NCBI GenBank assembly: GCA_030765065.1
Contig: CM060977.1
Coordinates: forward strand, 96,427,795-96,491,794
DNA from: Deroplatys truncata
Lineage: Eukaryota; Arthropoda; Insecta; Mantodea; Mantidae
DNA length: 64,000 nt
Direction: 5' to 3'
Made by a program: the position numbers and the translations under genes. The first letter of the stretch is position 1. Each line of letters opens with the position of its first letter. The notes under the pieces are model-generated. The model was not told the DNA's origin and did no database searches. It saw nothing but the letters and a program-made list of their open reading frames with translations. This document shows, piece after piece, positions 22,898-34,207 of the stretch.

Positions 22898-23524
22898 TAT
22901 CTTCCAAGGCTGCGACAAGAAGATTTTCAAGAAAATCTCCTACCGCAATTACTCTTTAGGTGGATCATTTTTCGAAAATGTTTATTTCCTAAAGTGGCGC
23001 TTAACGATTTTGATTAAATTTCCATATATGAAAGATATTCTAATGACAAATAAAACATATATTTTGAATTTTCTGTAAGCCTTCTTCAACCGGAAGCAAT
23101 TTTGTATAATCTTGATAATTGGTAAACTTTAAGCGGCAGAAGAAAACGTACCACAAAAATGTAGATCTCTTTAAAAAACAGAAATTAATTTCAAATAATT
23201 TTGTTGTAGCATAAGCCTTTTCTGAGATATCCATTATTAAAAGTTCAAATTGCAAAGTACTTGTCATTCTTTTTCAGTCCGATCGATTTTCGTTGTTTTT
23301 CGCAATGGCATACACACTGCCAGCATATAGCGTCCAGTTCTTAAACATTTGAGTATCGCTTTGTATCTATAACGAGATTTGTAATGCATCTATTTCTGCA
23401 AACGCTTTTTCTGTATCAGAATGTATTATATAGAAAAACGAGGCTTAATAAGGATAGCTTATACCCACTAATAGTGGTAGACGGTAGAGGAAGTCATGTA
23501 AATATATCACATCAGATATTTTTT

Positions 23525-24235
23525 TTCTATTTACTTCAATTTAACCGAGGCAAACCTTTGCAGAGATAGCTATATTACACATTTCGTTATAGATACAAAC
23601 GGAACAGCGATAGTCAAATGTTTAAGAACTGGATGCTATATGCTGGCCTTAAAATTCCTTACTGTTTCCATGCAATTGCGAAAAACAACTGAATGATTAT
23701 GACTGTAAAAGAATGACAAAGAATTCCACAATTCAAACCATTAAGAACAGGTATCTCGGGAATGGTTAATGGTAAAAAAGAAGTTATTTGAAATAAATTG
23801 TGTGTTTTAAAGAAATCTACATTTTTTGTGTAGTACGTTTTCGTCTAATGCTTATGGTTTAGCAGTTATACAGGATTATACACAATTCTCTCCTTATGAG
23901 GAGAACTTTACATCCTATTTTCAGAAAATTTAAGATATACATTTTATTTTTCTTGTAAATGTCACTAATATATAGTATTTTAAACAAAAATCGTTTGAGC
24001 CATTTTGGAGAAAACAGAAGGCTTTGAAAAGTTAAATTTGGAGGGAATTTTCTTGAAAATCGTCGTGCAGCCTCTTTAGAAGGTGCTGCAATTAATACCA
24101 GTTTGGTATTTATCCGGCTTCTCATTTTTGAGTTATAATGATAATAGACAGTCGGAGCTCTTTCTAAAATTCCTTTTTGTATTCAGGAAGCTAAAACATG
24201 TATGTCCGCTGGAATTTCGGAATCGAATATTTGAA
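23525..24235 (-). mobile_element. R1-Y, right terminus missing
   Basis: Runs from GCAAACCTTTGCAGAGATAG through ACTGGATGCTATATGCTGGC, GTGTAGTACGTTTTCGTC and GGTATTTATCCGGCTTCTC to TCCGCTGGAATTTCGGAATC. The microsatellite has shrunk to a few bases. Confidence 0.8.
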
Positions 24236-24540
24236 ACCGCAGATCAAATATTCAGGTTTGAAGCATTAAGCTGCGTATTATCCAGTGTTCTTATAATATC
24301 ATATTTATTTATGTTAAGTTACTCCTTGTTAAGTGACAATGTAGTACAAAATGATACTGAAGGAAGCTTTAAGAATTCTTCATTCACAACAAAGCAATCA
24401 GTTGCTTTGAACCTAGTGCTCTACTTTTAAAAGGCAGTGGCACAGTTACAAAGTGGAAGCCGTTACAAGAGGGGCTCAGAAAGCCACGTGTATGCGTACA
24501 TCTTAAAGGGGATGTGTTGATCCTGTAGTAACGAGGTTTA
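24236..24540. other. No gene seen
   Basis: Unclassified; only short frames. Confidence 0.35.
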
Positions 24541-24880
24541 CTTCATCATTTCACCTAGCGGGCTGATTCAGCTGGTTTCATCTGAGGTCCGCATTCGGGA
24601 GTTTCCGACTTCTATTCCCGGCCTCAACCCGCTCTAACCTATTGGTTTTCACGTTTTCCCTGGGGTCGACAGGCTGGGGACGTTTCTTATGTAGCACGAT
24701 TTCCTGTTATTTCCCTTTCATTTTGTTTGTTTCTCATCTTTCAGACCTTTCGTGGTGTATAGCGGTGCCGGAAAGATGTCGCGGATGCTTGCTCACTGGA
24801 AAGAATACTCCCCGTGGACATCAGAAGACTGCTCGACAGCGGCAAAAACCACACGCTTTTCCAAATTTTACTTAGCAAGT
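24541..24880 (+). mobile_element. tRNA-derived SINE-like repeat
   Basis: The head reads GGCTGATTCAGCTGG (A-box-like) and, 34 bp on, GCATTCGGGAG followed by TTCTATTCCCGG (decayed B-box). A GC-richer body of about 280 bp follows. Relatives with the CATTCGG-AGG-B-box layout lie at about 25690-25960 (minus) and 55690-56000 (plus). Confidence 0.5.
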
Positions 24881-25689
24881 ACAATACTAAATTTATACTT
24901 GTATTATGCGTGTGGCATACAGTGAACACCAGGATTACAGCGGGTTTCAATTTAAGGAGTTCCTAAAGGTAAAGATGAATACTTGCAATTCATTTGAAAT
25001 TTGCAAGAAAAATAAAGCCTTTCAAAAGTAATTCATATTATAGCTACATGAATTAATGATTATTTTTTTGTACTGTTTGAATCTTGCTTTTCTTCCTTAC
25101 CACTTACATGAATCAAACACTGGATTATTTTATTGTGAAGAGTGTGCATGTACCGCGTTAGGAAAAAAGATATAACATTAATGGGACCATCACGCAATTA
25201 TTCATGGACGCTACACATTCTGAGAAAAAAAGATAATAGTTCTAAGTACTTTCACTTAAATGAATGTAGTGGGTAACATGGATGATTCACAAACATATCA
25301 TGTACCTTGAAAGACGGCAAAAAAATGGTAGCAGAGCGTGGTTATCACTCACAGATAACAGGAAAGCCAGTACACAGGCAGCAAAGCTACATGCATTGCA
25401 TTAAGATGGTTATTTACATCCGATTAGAAGTGCACATCGCGGGTAGATGGACATGAATAAACGATCAGTACTGTTTAATACCACACCATGCGTGCGCTGC
25501 TATGCTCAAACAACGATACATACATTTTAACAGTTGCGAATCAAGACACAGAGTTGCACAATTTCAGCAATATTTCAGTGGGTCGTTCATCACCCTCTCT
25601 CGTCGGCTCCGCGGTCACACACAGGTCTTCGAGTATGGAAATGTTAGGGACTTCCGCGCGTTTCTGTGGCCTCCTGTGTGATTTATTCA
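24881..25689. other. No gene seen
   Basis: No recognisable gene or repeat block in this segment; frames near 25488-25736 overlap the next SINE and lack motifs. Confidence 0.35.
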
Positions 25690-25960
25690 CTTCATCCGTT
25701 CCTCCTAAGAGTAGTAGGAACAATACATGTCTGTAGGTCGAGTGCCGAGGTGTCCCTCTCAGATGAACAACCTATAACTCTGAAACATGAAAAGGGAAAG
25801 CACATGATAGGGAATGAGGGAAAGAAAGTTCGTGGTAGAAGAGAAACCGCCCCAGCATTACCCTTACCAACCAAAGAAAACAACTGCCAGAGTGGGCGGC
25901 CCCAGGGTTCGAACCCAGGTCCTCCCGAATACGAGGAGTCGTCGCGGAATCATCACGTTT
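25690..25960 (-). mobile_element. tRNA-derived SINE-like repeat
   Basis: The minus strand has GTATTCGGGAGGACC and then the perfect B-box GGTTCGAACCC near 25912. A body with CTTCTACCACGAAC follows. The A-box is weak, so the head is probably truncated. Overlapping frames at 25666-26023 have no protein motif and are considered chance. Confidence 0.5.
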
Positions 25961-26026
25961 GGTGCCTACATGCTTTGTAAAAGCCCAGCATTAGAATTTG
26001 AAAACATTTATTTCGTGAAATGATGA

Positions 26027-26980
26027 ATTATAAGAAACAACTGAAAATTCATGGGACTTAAAAAAGAACAATAGGTGGTGAACAATTTTAACCTTAATAA
26101 CAAGTTAGTCAGAAACGGCTTATGCCACAGAAGACTTATTTGAAATAAATTGTTTTAAAAAAGTTAAATCGAGTTTTATTTATAGACGCTCTTTAACTGC
26201 TGTGGTCCTTAGCGTCCCATTCTATATTGGGCGTGAAAGACCGGTAATTTTCCTCAGAGGTTCTTTATCAGGCTTGAGGTTATTTTACATGCCGTGAACC
26301 TATGACACGGGACTACCGGCTTTACTTCGCTTTCGAAGGAAGCTATGCTAAGGATTTTTACGCTGGAAAAAATCCATTGCCCTCCGCTAGGTTTGAACCC
26401 GCGCCATCAGGAACTAGAGCCTAGCATGGTATCCACTACACCACGGAAGACGACAGTGTGTTTTAAAGAGATATATTGTTTGTGTAGTACGTTTTCGTTT
26501 ATCGTTTAACGTTTATGAGTTATACAAGATCATTCAAAGTTCCTTCCGAATAAGGAGAGCTTCCTAAGCTATTCCCAGAAAATTCAAGATATACATGTTA
26601 TTTAACATATAAATATCTTTAATATATGGTATGTTAATCAGAATTGTTAGACATTTACAGAAAATCAAAATTTTGGAAAGGTGTTCCAAGTAAAAGGTAT
26701 TTGGGGTGGGGGTATTTTCTTGAAAATCTTTGTGTCCCATACCTAGAAGATACTGAACTGAAATACTAAGTTTGGTATTTATCCGACTTTTGTTTTTGCG
26801 TTATGCTGTTAAGACACACATACACAAGCACGCAAGCTCGCGCACACATACATATGGAGACATGTTTCCAAAATTGCTTTATTTGAATTCAGGGAATTGA
26901 GAAACAAAGAAATCCTGATATCAAATTTTTGGGTGGAATGCAACACATTCTCTAACTATTATGTACGTGGTAGAGAAGAT
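26027..26980 (-). mobile_element. R1-Y split by a SINE
   Basis: AAGAAACAACTGAAAATTCA and GGCTTATGCCACAGAAG lie left of the SINE. The copy resumes with GTGTTTTAAAGAGATATA and GTAGTACGTTTTCG and runs to TTGGGTGGAATGCAACAC and ACGTGGTAGAGAAG at the terminus. Confidence 0.8.
26165..26452 (-). mobile_element. tRNA-derived SINE, ~285 bp, with target duplication
   Basis: Minus strand: A-box GTGGTGTAGTGGATACCATG, B-box GGTTCAAACC about 40 bp later. A body of about 200 bp follows, ending with a TAAATAAAACTCG tail. The R1 motif ATTGTGTGTTTTAAAGAG is broken with GTTTTAAA repeated on both sides, a target duplication expected of LINE-driven retroposition. The acceptor stem does not pair as in a working tRNA. 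Confidence 0.75.
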
Positions 26981-27084
26981 AAAAATGTGTTATATTTTAA
27001 ACCCTAAAGCAATAACACAATTTCTACGAAATGGTTAAGCCCATAAGGATTTTTAATTTTCCATATCTTCTATGCTTTAACGAG

Positions 27085-27300
27085 ATCTACACTTTTTGTG
27101 AGTAAGGTTTTTTTATTTCTTACGATTTTGAAATACGACAAACGTATACAAACGTCATTCATTATGAAGAAAATTCAGAGGCTATTTGCAGAAAGTTCGA
27201 GATACACATTTCATATTATATGCCCATATCATAAACATATGTTATTTTAATTAAAATCTTTAGAGCCGTTTTTGAGAAAATCAAAAATAATATAAAATTT
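27085..27300 (-). repeat. R1-X middle fragment
   Basis: CTTTAACGAGATCTACACT, TTTTTGTGAGTAAGG and TTAGAGCCGTTTTTGAGAAA match the central X block in reverse. Confidence 0.65.
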
Positions 27301-27433
27301 TCTTCTCAGGGCTTAGGCCATGCAATCCATTCCGGTTGCCAAATATCTCGTTCATGTCGGGTTATATAGCAAGGCTCTTTTTGCTATTCTTGCATTGTCC
27401 ATTCTCATTAGGTGTTTCGTTCATTTTGTTATA

Positions 27434-28358
27434 CACCAGGTGGCCAACACAAGCCGTCCTTAGTTGAAGTTTGTTTATACCGGATAGCGCGGATGTTAAA
27501 AGGTTTGCATAAGCAGAACTGCAAAGGGGACTGCATACCAACAGAGAGGAGACCGCTAAATGAAAGATCAACGCTTGAAAACGAATACTTCAATTGCTAT
27601 TACTAGTCCCAGAGCTCATTCAGTAGAGAAAATATAGCTGCTTCTGTTTGGATTCCCGGTTGGCCTCTAGAAAATTGTCTTTAAACAAAAACTTTCACGG
27701 CATCACCAAAGTCTGGTGTTTGAATGCCAGATTACCTGTGTGTGTCGGTGGTATTGTTCGTTATTTGATGATCAATTCGTTCATTAACGAGAATTCAGGA
27801 TTGCTGCTTGACCTGAGCACACATGTTAAATCTTTTAGGTACATGACAATTAATCTACAATCAGTAAAATTAGGTGACAGCAATTGGTGCCGCAAATTAA
27901 CAAGATTAATTCTATTTTTATTATATATATGTACCCTTAAAGGTACGTTAAAGCTAAAATATTCTTATTAGTGCAATATTCATAATAAGCATGTGCAAAA
28001 ACATGCCACCTTTGTGGATGAATTAATGCTAGGACCTCTAAGGCCCACGTTCTACCTGGAATGATCCAAGATTTCTTAATATTATTTCTGTAAGCGTCTG
28101 AAAATGTTCAGAACACAGCCTTCGAGGCTCAGCTGCATGTTGGCGCGACCTACCTCAAACTGTATGCAGGTCACCACACGGCGCTTATCAGTAAGAAACC
28201 ACCACTTAAAAACCTTCAGAAAGCAGCACTACCTCAGTGACGTTTTGCTTTTTACCAGCACTGTCCCTTGAACAGCAGTAATGCGCCAACTTCTTTTGCA
28301 CCACCTATGTATGCGGGAGACATAAAACTGCAATGGACAGCTTTTTTGGGCCACCTGG
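27434..28358. mobile_element. 925-bp DNA element with CCAGGTGGCC ends
   Basis: Left end (CA)CCAGGTGGCC and right end GGGCCACCTGG are inverted repeats, and TA flanks both sides (27432-27433, 28359-28360). No transposase frame was found. A second copy, about 75-80% similar by eye, is spread over 41497-42888, proving this is a repeat unit. Both share GAACTGCAAAGGGGACT, GTCTTTAAACAAAAAC and ATGACAATTAATCTACAATC. Class unknown; a non-autonomous TA-targeting element is the simplest reading. Confidence 0.7.
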
Positions 28359-28689
28359 TATATACATACATATATGTTTTAATTGTATCTCCTATCTTAT
28401 AAATATTGAATTCCTCCTGTATTGCTTCATTCCTTATCTAAGCCGTCCTTGTACATCATTTAACATTACGTAAAAGTAGCATATAAGTCGTTTGTCTTTT
28501 ACTTTCATCTTTCGATTCAATTATCCAGTTTTCGCTTCTATATAAAACAAGGGGACGGACATTGTTTTATATAATTTGAGCTTTGTCTCTTTCCTGTTTT
28601 TTTCTGCCTAGGGTTCTTTTGATGGTTCCACATATTGAGAGGAATTTCATTACCTTTCTTCTGTAACTTTTTCTTCTACATAAGTTATA

Positions 28690-28860
28690 TGTAACGGAAC
28701 ATTTTTCATGTAAAAAGTGTTTGGAGCAGAGAGATTTTCTTGAAAATCTTCGTGCCAAATGCTTGGAAGATACTGAACTTAAATGTACTAGATAATCGAC
28801 TTTTCATTTTTGAGTTATGGTATACACACATCAATACAGACCTTTTTGTAAAGAACGCAT
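28690..28860 (-). repeat. R1 left-half fragment
   Basis: GAACATTTTTCATGTAAAAAG, GATTTTCTTGAAAATCTTCG and TTTTGAGTTATGGTATACAC are R1 in reverse; it ends where the next copy begins. Confidence 0.7.
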
Positions 28861-29723
28861 TTTTATCCTACCACCTGCATAGTAGATAGAGAAGGAATTG
28901 CATTCCATCCAAAATTTCGATACCAATATTTCACCGGAAGTACTTGTTTTAAGGCCCCTATAAATCCAAACAGTCATCTTTAGAAAATGTTCCGTTGTGT
29001 GTGTATGAACAGCATAACTCTAAAACGAAAAGCAGAATAAATACCAAAATTGGTATTAAGGTTCAGTATCATCGATAGATCCGACATAACGGTTCTCAAA
29101 AAACCCCACCCCTATCTAACCTTTATATGGATAATTTTAGTTTTTATTTTCTGAAAAATGCCCCTAATGATTTTGATTAAAACACCATATACTAAAGATG
29201 TTTACATCACAAATAAAACTTATACGAATCTCTTGAGTTTTGTAGGAATAGCTTGCAAAGGTCTCTTCAGTTGGATGCAATTTTATACATGCTTGTGAAA
29301 CTGGTAAACATTGCATGATAGATGTTAACGTACTACGCAGAAAATGTAAGTCTTTTTATAACACTGTTTGTTTCAAACACGTTTTCTTGTTGAATAAGCC
29401 ATTTCTGAAATATCTGTTATTAATGGTTTTCATTTTTCAATACTTTGTCGTTCCATTAAACTCCTTTTGAAATTCAGTTGTTTCTCGCGATGTCATGGAA
29501 ACAGTATGGAATTTTAAAGCCAGCATATAGCATCCAGTTCTTAAACATTTGATCATTGCTGTTCTCTTTGTATCCATAACGCAATGTGTAATGTAGCTAT
29601 TTCTGCAAACGTTTATGTCAATTAAAATGAAACACACAGAAAAATATACTTTTGTAAGAATAATTTGTACTTCCACTAATAAATGTTAGAGTAGAGGAAG
29701 TTATTTAAATGTAACGCATCAGA
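28861..29723 (+). mobile_element. R1-Y, near full length
   Basis: From CTACCACCTGCATAGTAG through TTTCACCGGAAGTACTTG, GTGTGTGTATGAACAGCA and the Y right half to GAGTAGAGGAAGTTATTTAA and GTAACGCATCAGA. The microsatellite is short here. Confidence 0.8.
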
Positions 29724-30904
29724 TTTTTTTAAATACGCATGTATTTTTCTTTTATTGCATAACGAAAGTCTGTGAGATCATTCACAGTATTGAGTAAAAA
29801 TGTGTGGGAATAAAATATTGTTTGTTTGTAAATCACATGACAAAAATTTATAAATACGTAATAGTACGACTCTTACAAATATGAAAATGTTCACATGTCG
29901 AAGAACCTTTGAGATGAGAGTAAAAGTAAGGGGGAGGGGAGAGAGCAAGATCGAGGGAAATACAGCCTATCATTTGGTTTGGTTGTAAAAAGAACTGAGG
30001 GCCAGGAATAACCAGCGATTCTAAAGCGGAGACTGCTTCTGGCAATAATCGATTATTTTATCATTAGTTTTGCGCATATGCCAAATCGACTGCCCTATCG
30101 GCCATTAGCGGCGCCTGGCGACAAGCAGGTGAATTATATTAAATAAATGATGCGACACATCCACAGAGTTTAATGCAGGCAATATTCAAGTCCCAAGCAT
30201 AACCCCATCCATCGCAATTCCATTCATAATGAAACTGTTCGGGGAAGCTTTTTAGAATACATGTCTTTGGTTTCTATCTCCTATGTTGCGTCAGAATGCA
30301 CGCGTACGTCTATTATATATGTGACAGCATTCCACTGCACCGCGAAACCTCAGAATTTTGGAAATTCAAGTCACAGCCCGGATAATTAACAGTTTGTGGC
30401 ACATTATGATTATTATTGTTGCTATTGCGAGTATTTATTTTAGATTTGGAATGAGCCCATGTATGGCTACGCAAAGTACTCGAAGAGTTTCTTTGCTTTC
30501 CTTTGAATCAATAGTTCGATGTTTCCTTTCTCTCGTCTGTCCATTCCTTTCCATTTTTTTTCTGTTCTTCTGTTTGTCCTGCTCAACTTGCCACGTACGC
30601 ACTTTGGTTCTAAGGATATCTCCGTTTAGCATATTTTATTTTGTCATTTTTTACTGTACCAATCCTTTTCATAGTGACGACGTTTTGTGCTTTACTTGTA
30701 TTTTCGTTGAATTCCATTATTTGCTTTGTGAACCTGATTGATTTCATTGTTTTAATATGTCCATAACATTTTAACGTATTGTTTATGTCACTGTGAATGC
30801 CTTTATTTATTTATTTATTTTTCTCTTTTGTGTCGGTATTGCCCACCTATGATTTGTGGACCTAAAATTGTTCTTAGCACTTTGCATTCTTTTACTTTCA
30901 CTGT
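29724..30904. other. No gene seen
   Basis: The 127-codon frame at 30358-30741 is Cys/Phe-rich low-complexity sequence from a pyrimidine-rich tract and has no motif. I do not call it a gene. Confidence 0.4.
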
Positions 30905-30995
30905 CACGTACATATTGGGTACCGCATTCCACCCAAAAATTCCATACCGAGATTTCACCGAAAATAAATGTCTTGAGGCTCTTTGAGTAAAAAAA
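30905..30995 (+). repeat. R1 left-end fragment
   Basis: ATTCCACCCAAAAATTCCA and GAGATTTCACCGAAAATAAA identify the left quarter of R1. Confidence 0.75.
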
Positions 30996-31019
30996 TTTTG
31001 ATATGTTACATTTATAACG

Positions 31020-31540
31020 GGTATGGATTAATAACGGATATCTCGGAAATAGCTGATGCCGCAAAAAGCTATTTGAAATAAATTGCGTGTCTTAAACATA
31101 TCTACAGGTCTTGTATAGTGTGATTTTGTCTATCGCTTAACGTTTACCAGCTATTCAAGATTATACAAAATTCCTTCCGAATGGCTCTTCCCAGAAAATA
31201 CAAGGTATATATCTTTAATATACGGTATTTTAATCCAAATTGATAAAGTAACTGTTTAAATAATCAAAGCTTTCGAAAAATCTTCCATATAAAGCGTAGT
31301 ATGATGGGGAGATTTTCTTAAAAGTCTTCGCGTTCCATCTTTGTAAGGTATTCTGCCAAAATACCAAATTTGGTGTTTATCCTACTTTTTGATTTTTAAT
31401 TATGCTGTTCATAAACACACACACATACGGACCTTTTTTCTGAAAATGTTTCAGATTCATGGACCTTAAAAACATGTACTTCCGGTGAAATCTCGCTATA
31501 TAATTTTTAGGTAGAATGCAATACTTTCTCTACCTACTAT
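31020..31540 (-). mobile_element. R1-Y, right half truncated
   Basis: Starts ATAACGGATATCTCGGAAAT, passes GTTTACCAGCTATTCAAG and CACACACACATACGGACC, and ends TACTTTCTCTACCTACTATA. The terminus abuts an A-run, then an R1 copy in the opposite orientation. Confidence 0.8.
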
Positions 31541-31554
31541 ATACCAAAAAAAAA

Positions 31555-32301
31555 GGGAAAAAAATTTAAAAAACGGTTCGTGTGTGTGTGTGCGTCTGTG
31601 AACAATATAACTCAAAAACAAAAAGTCGGTAAATACCAGAAGTAGTATTTGGGTTCACAATCTTTCAAAGATGCAACACCCACCCCAAACTACCCTTTAA
31701 ATGGAACATTTTTCAAATTTATTTACTTTTTTAAAAAATGGTCTAACGATTTTGATTAAAATGCTATACATTAAAGATCTTTACATGAAAACAAATTACA
31801 TCTTGCATTTTCTGGGAGTAGCCTGAAGTCCTCTTCATTTGTAAGGAATTTTGTAGAATCTTACTTAACTGGTAAATGTTGAGTGATAGACGAAAATGTA
31901 CTGCACAAAAAAAGGATATATTTGTTTAAAATACTCATTTTATTTCAAATAAACTTTTTAGTGTCATCAGTAATTTTAAAAAGTATCCGTTATTAATAGT
32001 TCAATTTGTTCGATGCTTGGTAATTTGCTTTAAGTCCTATGGAATTTCAGTAGTTTCTTGCGATATCATGGAAATAGTATGGAATTTTAAGGTCAGCATA
32101 TTTCGTCCAATTCTTGAACATTTGACTATCGCTGTTCTCTTTTTATCTACAATGAAATGTGTAATATTGTAACTATTTCTGCCATGGTTTATTTGAATTA
32201 AAATACAGTAGATAGAAAAATAGGCTTTAGTAAGGATATTTTGTATACCCAGTAATAAACAATAGAGGATAGGGAAAGCCATGTGAGTGTATCACATCAG
32301 A
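31555..32301 (+). mobile_element. R1-Y, left end missing
   Basis: Begins in the microsatellite (GTGTGTGTGTGCGTCTGTGA) and continues to GATAGGGAAAGCCATGTGAG and TCACATCAGA. Together with the preceding copy it forms a head-to-head inverted pair. Confidence 0.8.
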
Positions 32302-32428
32302 CTTTTTCACAGTATTTTCGATATCTGCTTTTCTATTCAAAATTGTTTCTGCTCCACAGAGGCACTCTGGTTTAACTGAAGTGCTATAATGCCTAAATTT
32401 TGTATGCTTAGACATACCTAAGCTTTTT

Positions 32429-33179
32429 ACTTTCTCTACTGCGTATAGTGAATAGGGGAAGTATTGCATTCGAATCAAGAATTTGATAGCGACTTTTCAC
32501 CGGAAAAATATGTCTTGAGGTGCCCTGAATTCAAATAAAGCATTTTTGGAAATATGTCTGTGCCTGTCTGTGAAAAGCATAACTCAAAAACAAACATTCG
32601 TAAGGGTAAAAAACTTGGTATTTGAATGGATATGACACGAAGATTTTAAAGAAAATCCTCCACCTCAGACTGCCCTTTACATGGAACATTTCTCGAAGAT
32701 TTTGATTTTTTAAAAACTGGCTCTAACGATTTTGATTAAAATATGATATGTTTAAGCTATTTTCATGGCAAAGGAAACGTATACATATAATTTTCTGGGG
32801 ATGTTCCGAAAAGTAATCTTCCTTCTGAATGACTTTTGAATAATTGGTAAACAATAAGAGATAGACAAAAATTTGCTACTCAAAGAATGTAGATCTCGTT
32901 AAAACATAAAATTTGTGTTATATATGTATTTTTTGTCCAGTGAATCATTTCCGAATTATTCCATGTTATTTCTTTAATTTTCGAATACTTATACATGTTT
33001 CCAAATGGGAATTCATTATACGTTTTTTTTATGACCTGGACATACAAAGAGAACGGAGTGCTCCACATAGCAACCAGCTATTAAAAGTTTTGACTATCGC
33101 TTAAAGCCTATCATATTCCCCTTGCACCTACAAGAAAATTAGCAATAAGATTCTGCAAATGTTTATCTCACACATTAGA
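32429..33179 (+). mobile_element. R1-X with shortened right end
   Basis: ACTTTCTCTACTGCGTATAG to CACACATTAGA. It has the X blocks GACCTGGACATACAAAGAG and CCACATAGCAACCAGC. The usual ATGGAGAATAAGCGTTTG segment is missing, so it jumps from GTTTATCTC to the last 10 bp. Confidence 0.8.
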
Positions 33180-34207
33180 TTTTTATTTTACGTGTTTTAC
33201 TGCTTCCATTATAATTATAATAATATTATTATTATTAGTGATAGTAGGATGTTTTATTTTTATTTCCTACAATGGACATGTTTTACGATCTCCGGTTAAA
33301 AGCGGAGGTTTTCTAACTTGTAGTTATTGCTACCTTTTGGTTTTACGGTGTGCCCCGTATTACGAGTGCAAGATAACTTTAGGGTAATTAATCTATAGTT
33401 TATTAACAATTTGGTATGGTTGGCAACATTTTTGTTTGCGATTTCACGCCACCTGGTTGGAAATTTGTTACATTCGATTCTTAAAATAAGTTTTCAGCTG
33501 TAATTTTCTTGAGCTTTCCATCTAATTTCTACGTACAACAAAATCTAAAAGTTTCTATTAAATTGGTTTGAGGAATTCTGTGATTAAAGTGGATCGTTTC
33601 TGATGGCTGGATGCATTCGAAACGCAATAAAGCATACTTGTTAATACTATGACTTTTATAGGTTAGGGAGCGGCACATTTGTAAGGGTTATGCTAGTTTG
33701 GTTAGCATCGGAATAGATTAAGTGCGTTTCGGTATGTTTAAAAAAGAATAATTTGCCAATAATATCGTTCTTGGAGATAGTGTAAAATAAGCTAGCTATG
33801 CGTTTAGCGTAATTCGAAAATAGGTCAGGGCATTTCGTAGTATTAGGTTATCTCGGATTTCGCTCTCCATATAATTTAGATAAATGGAAAAAACAGATTT
33901 TTCATATAAGAACGCGTTGGTGGCGGAGAATGCTAGAGTCCCTCGATTCTAACATATGCTAACCCGTAGTGTATTAATTTTTCTGTTGAAACATTGAAAC
34001 TGATTAGAGTGGGAATAAAATGGTTTACCGGAATTGGATTAAAAAAAGACCATAAACTCAGGAAGAGATTGTGATGCTTCTACAAATTATTAGAAAGCTT
34101 AAGTGTGATAGAAAATAAAACCATAGTGCAGCTTTCCTACAATGAATAAACTGAAATTTCCTCATCCTTCTCCTGAAATATATTTTCGAGGTATTACTCC
34201 TATTATA
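33180..34207. other. No gene seen
   Basis: The motif ACGATCTCCGGTTAA at 33276-33290 also occurs inverted at about 38257-38271 (TTAACCGGAGATCGTAAGAC), hinting at another dispersed element. No coding sequence supported. Confidence 0.35.

Larger units (their letters stand above)
21475..23516 (+). mobile_element. R1-Y split by a Tc1 element
   Basis: The left end is an exact 11-bp palindrome, CTTTCTCTACC...GGTAGAGAAAG (21476-21507). The copy is interrupted at 21693 within AACTTGGTAATTGAGG and resumes at 22898 with TATCTTCCAAGGCTGCGAC. It ends GGTAGAGGAAGTCATGTAAA, ATCACATCAGA. Confidence 0.85.

Noticed and set aside
26395-26450. Possible tRNA gene
   Set aside because: It is the head of a 285-bp SINE with target duplication; acceptor pairing is absent.
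30358-30741. 127-codon frame
   Set aside because: Pyrimidine-rich low-complexity sequence with no domain, start context or splice context that I can support.
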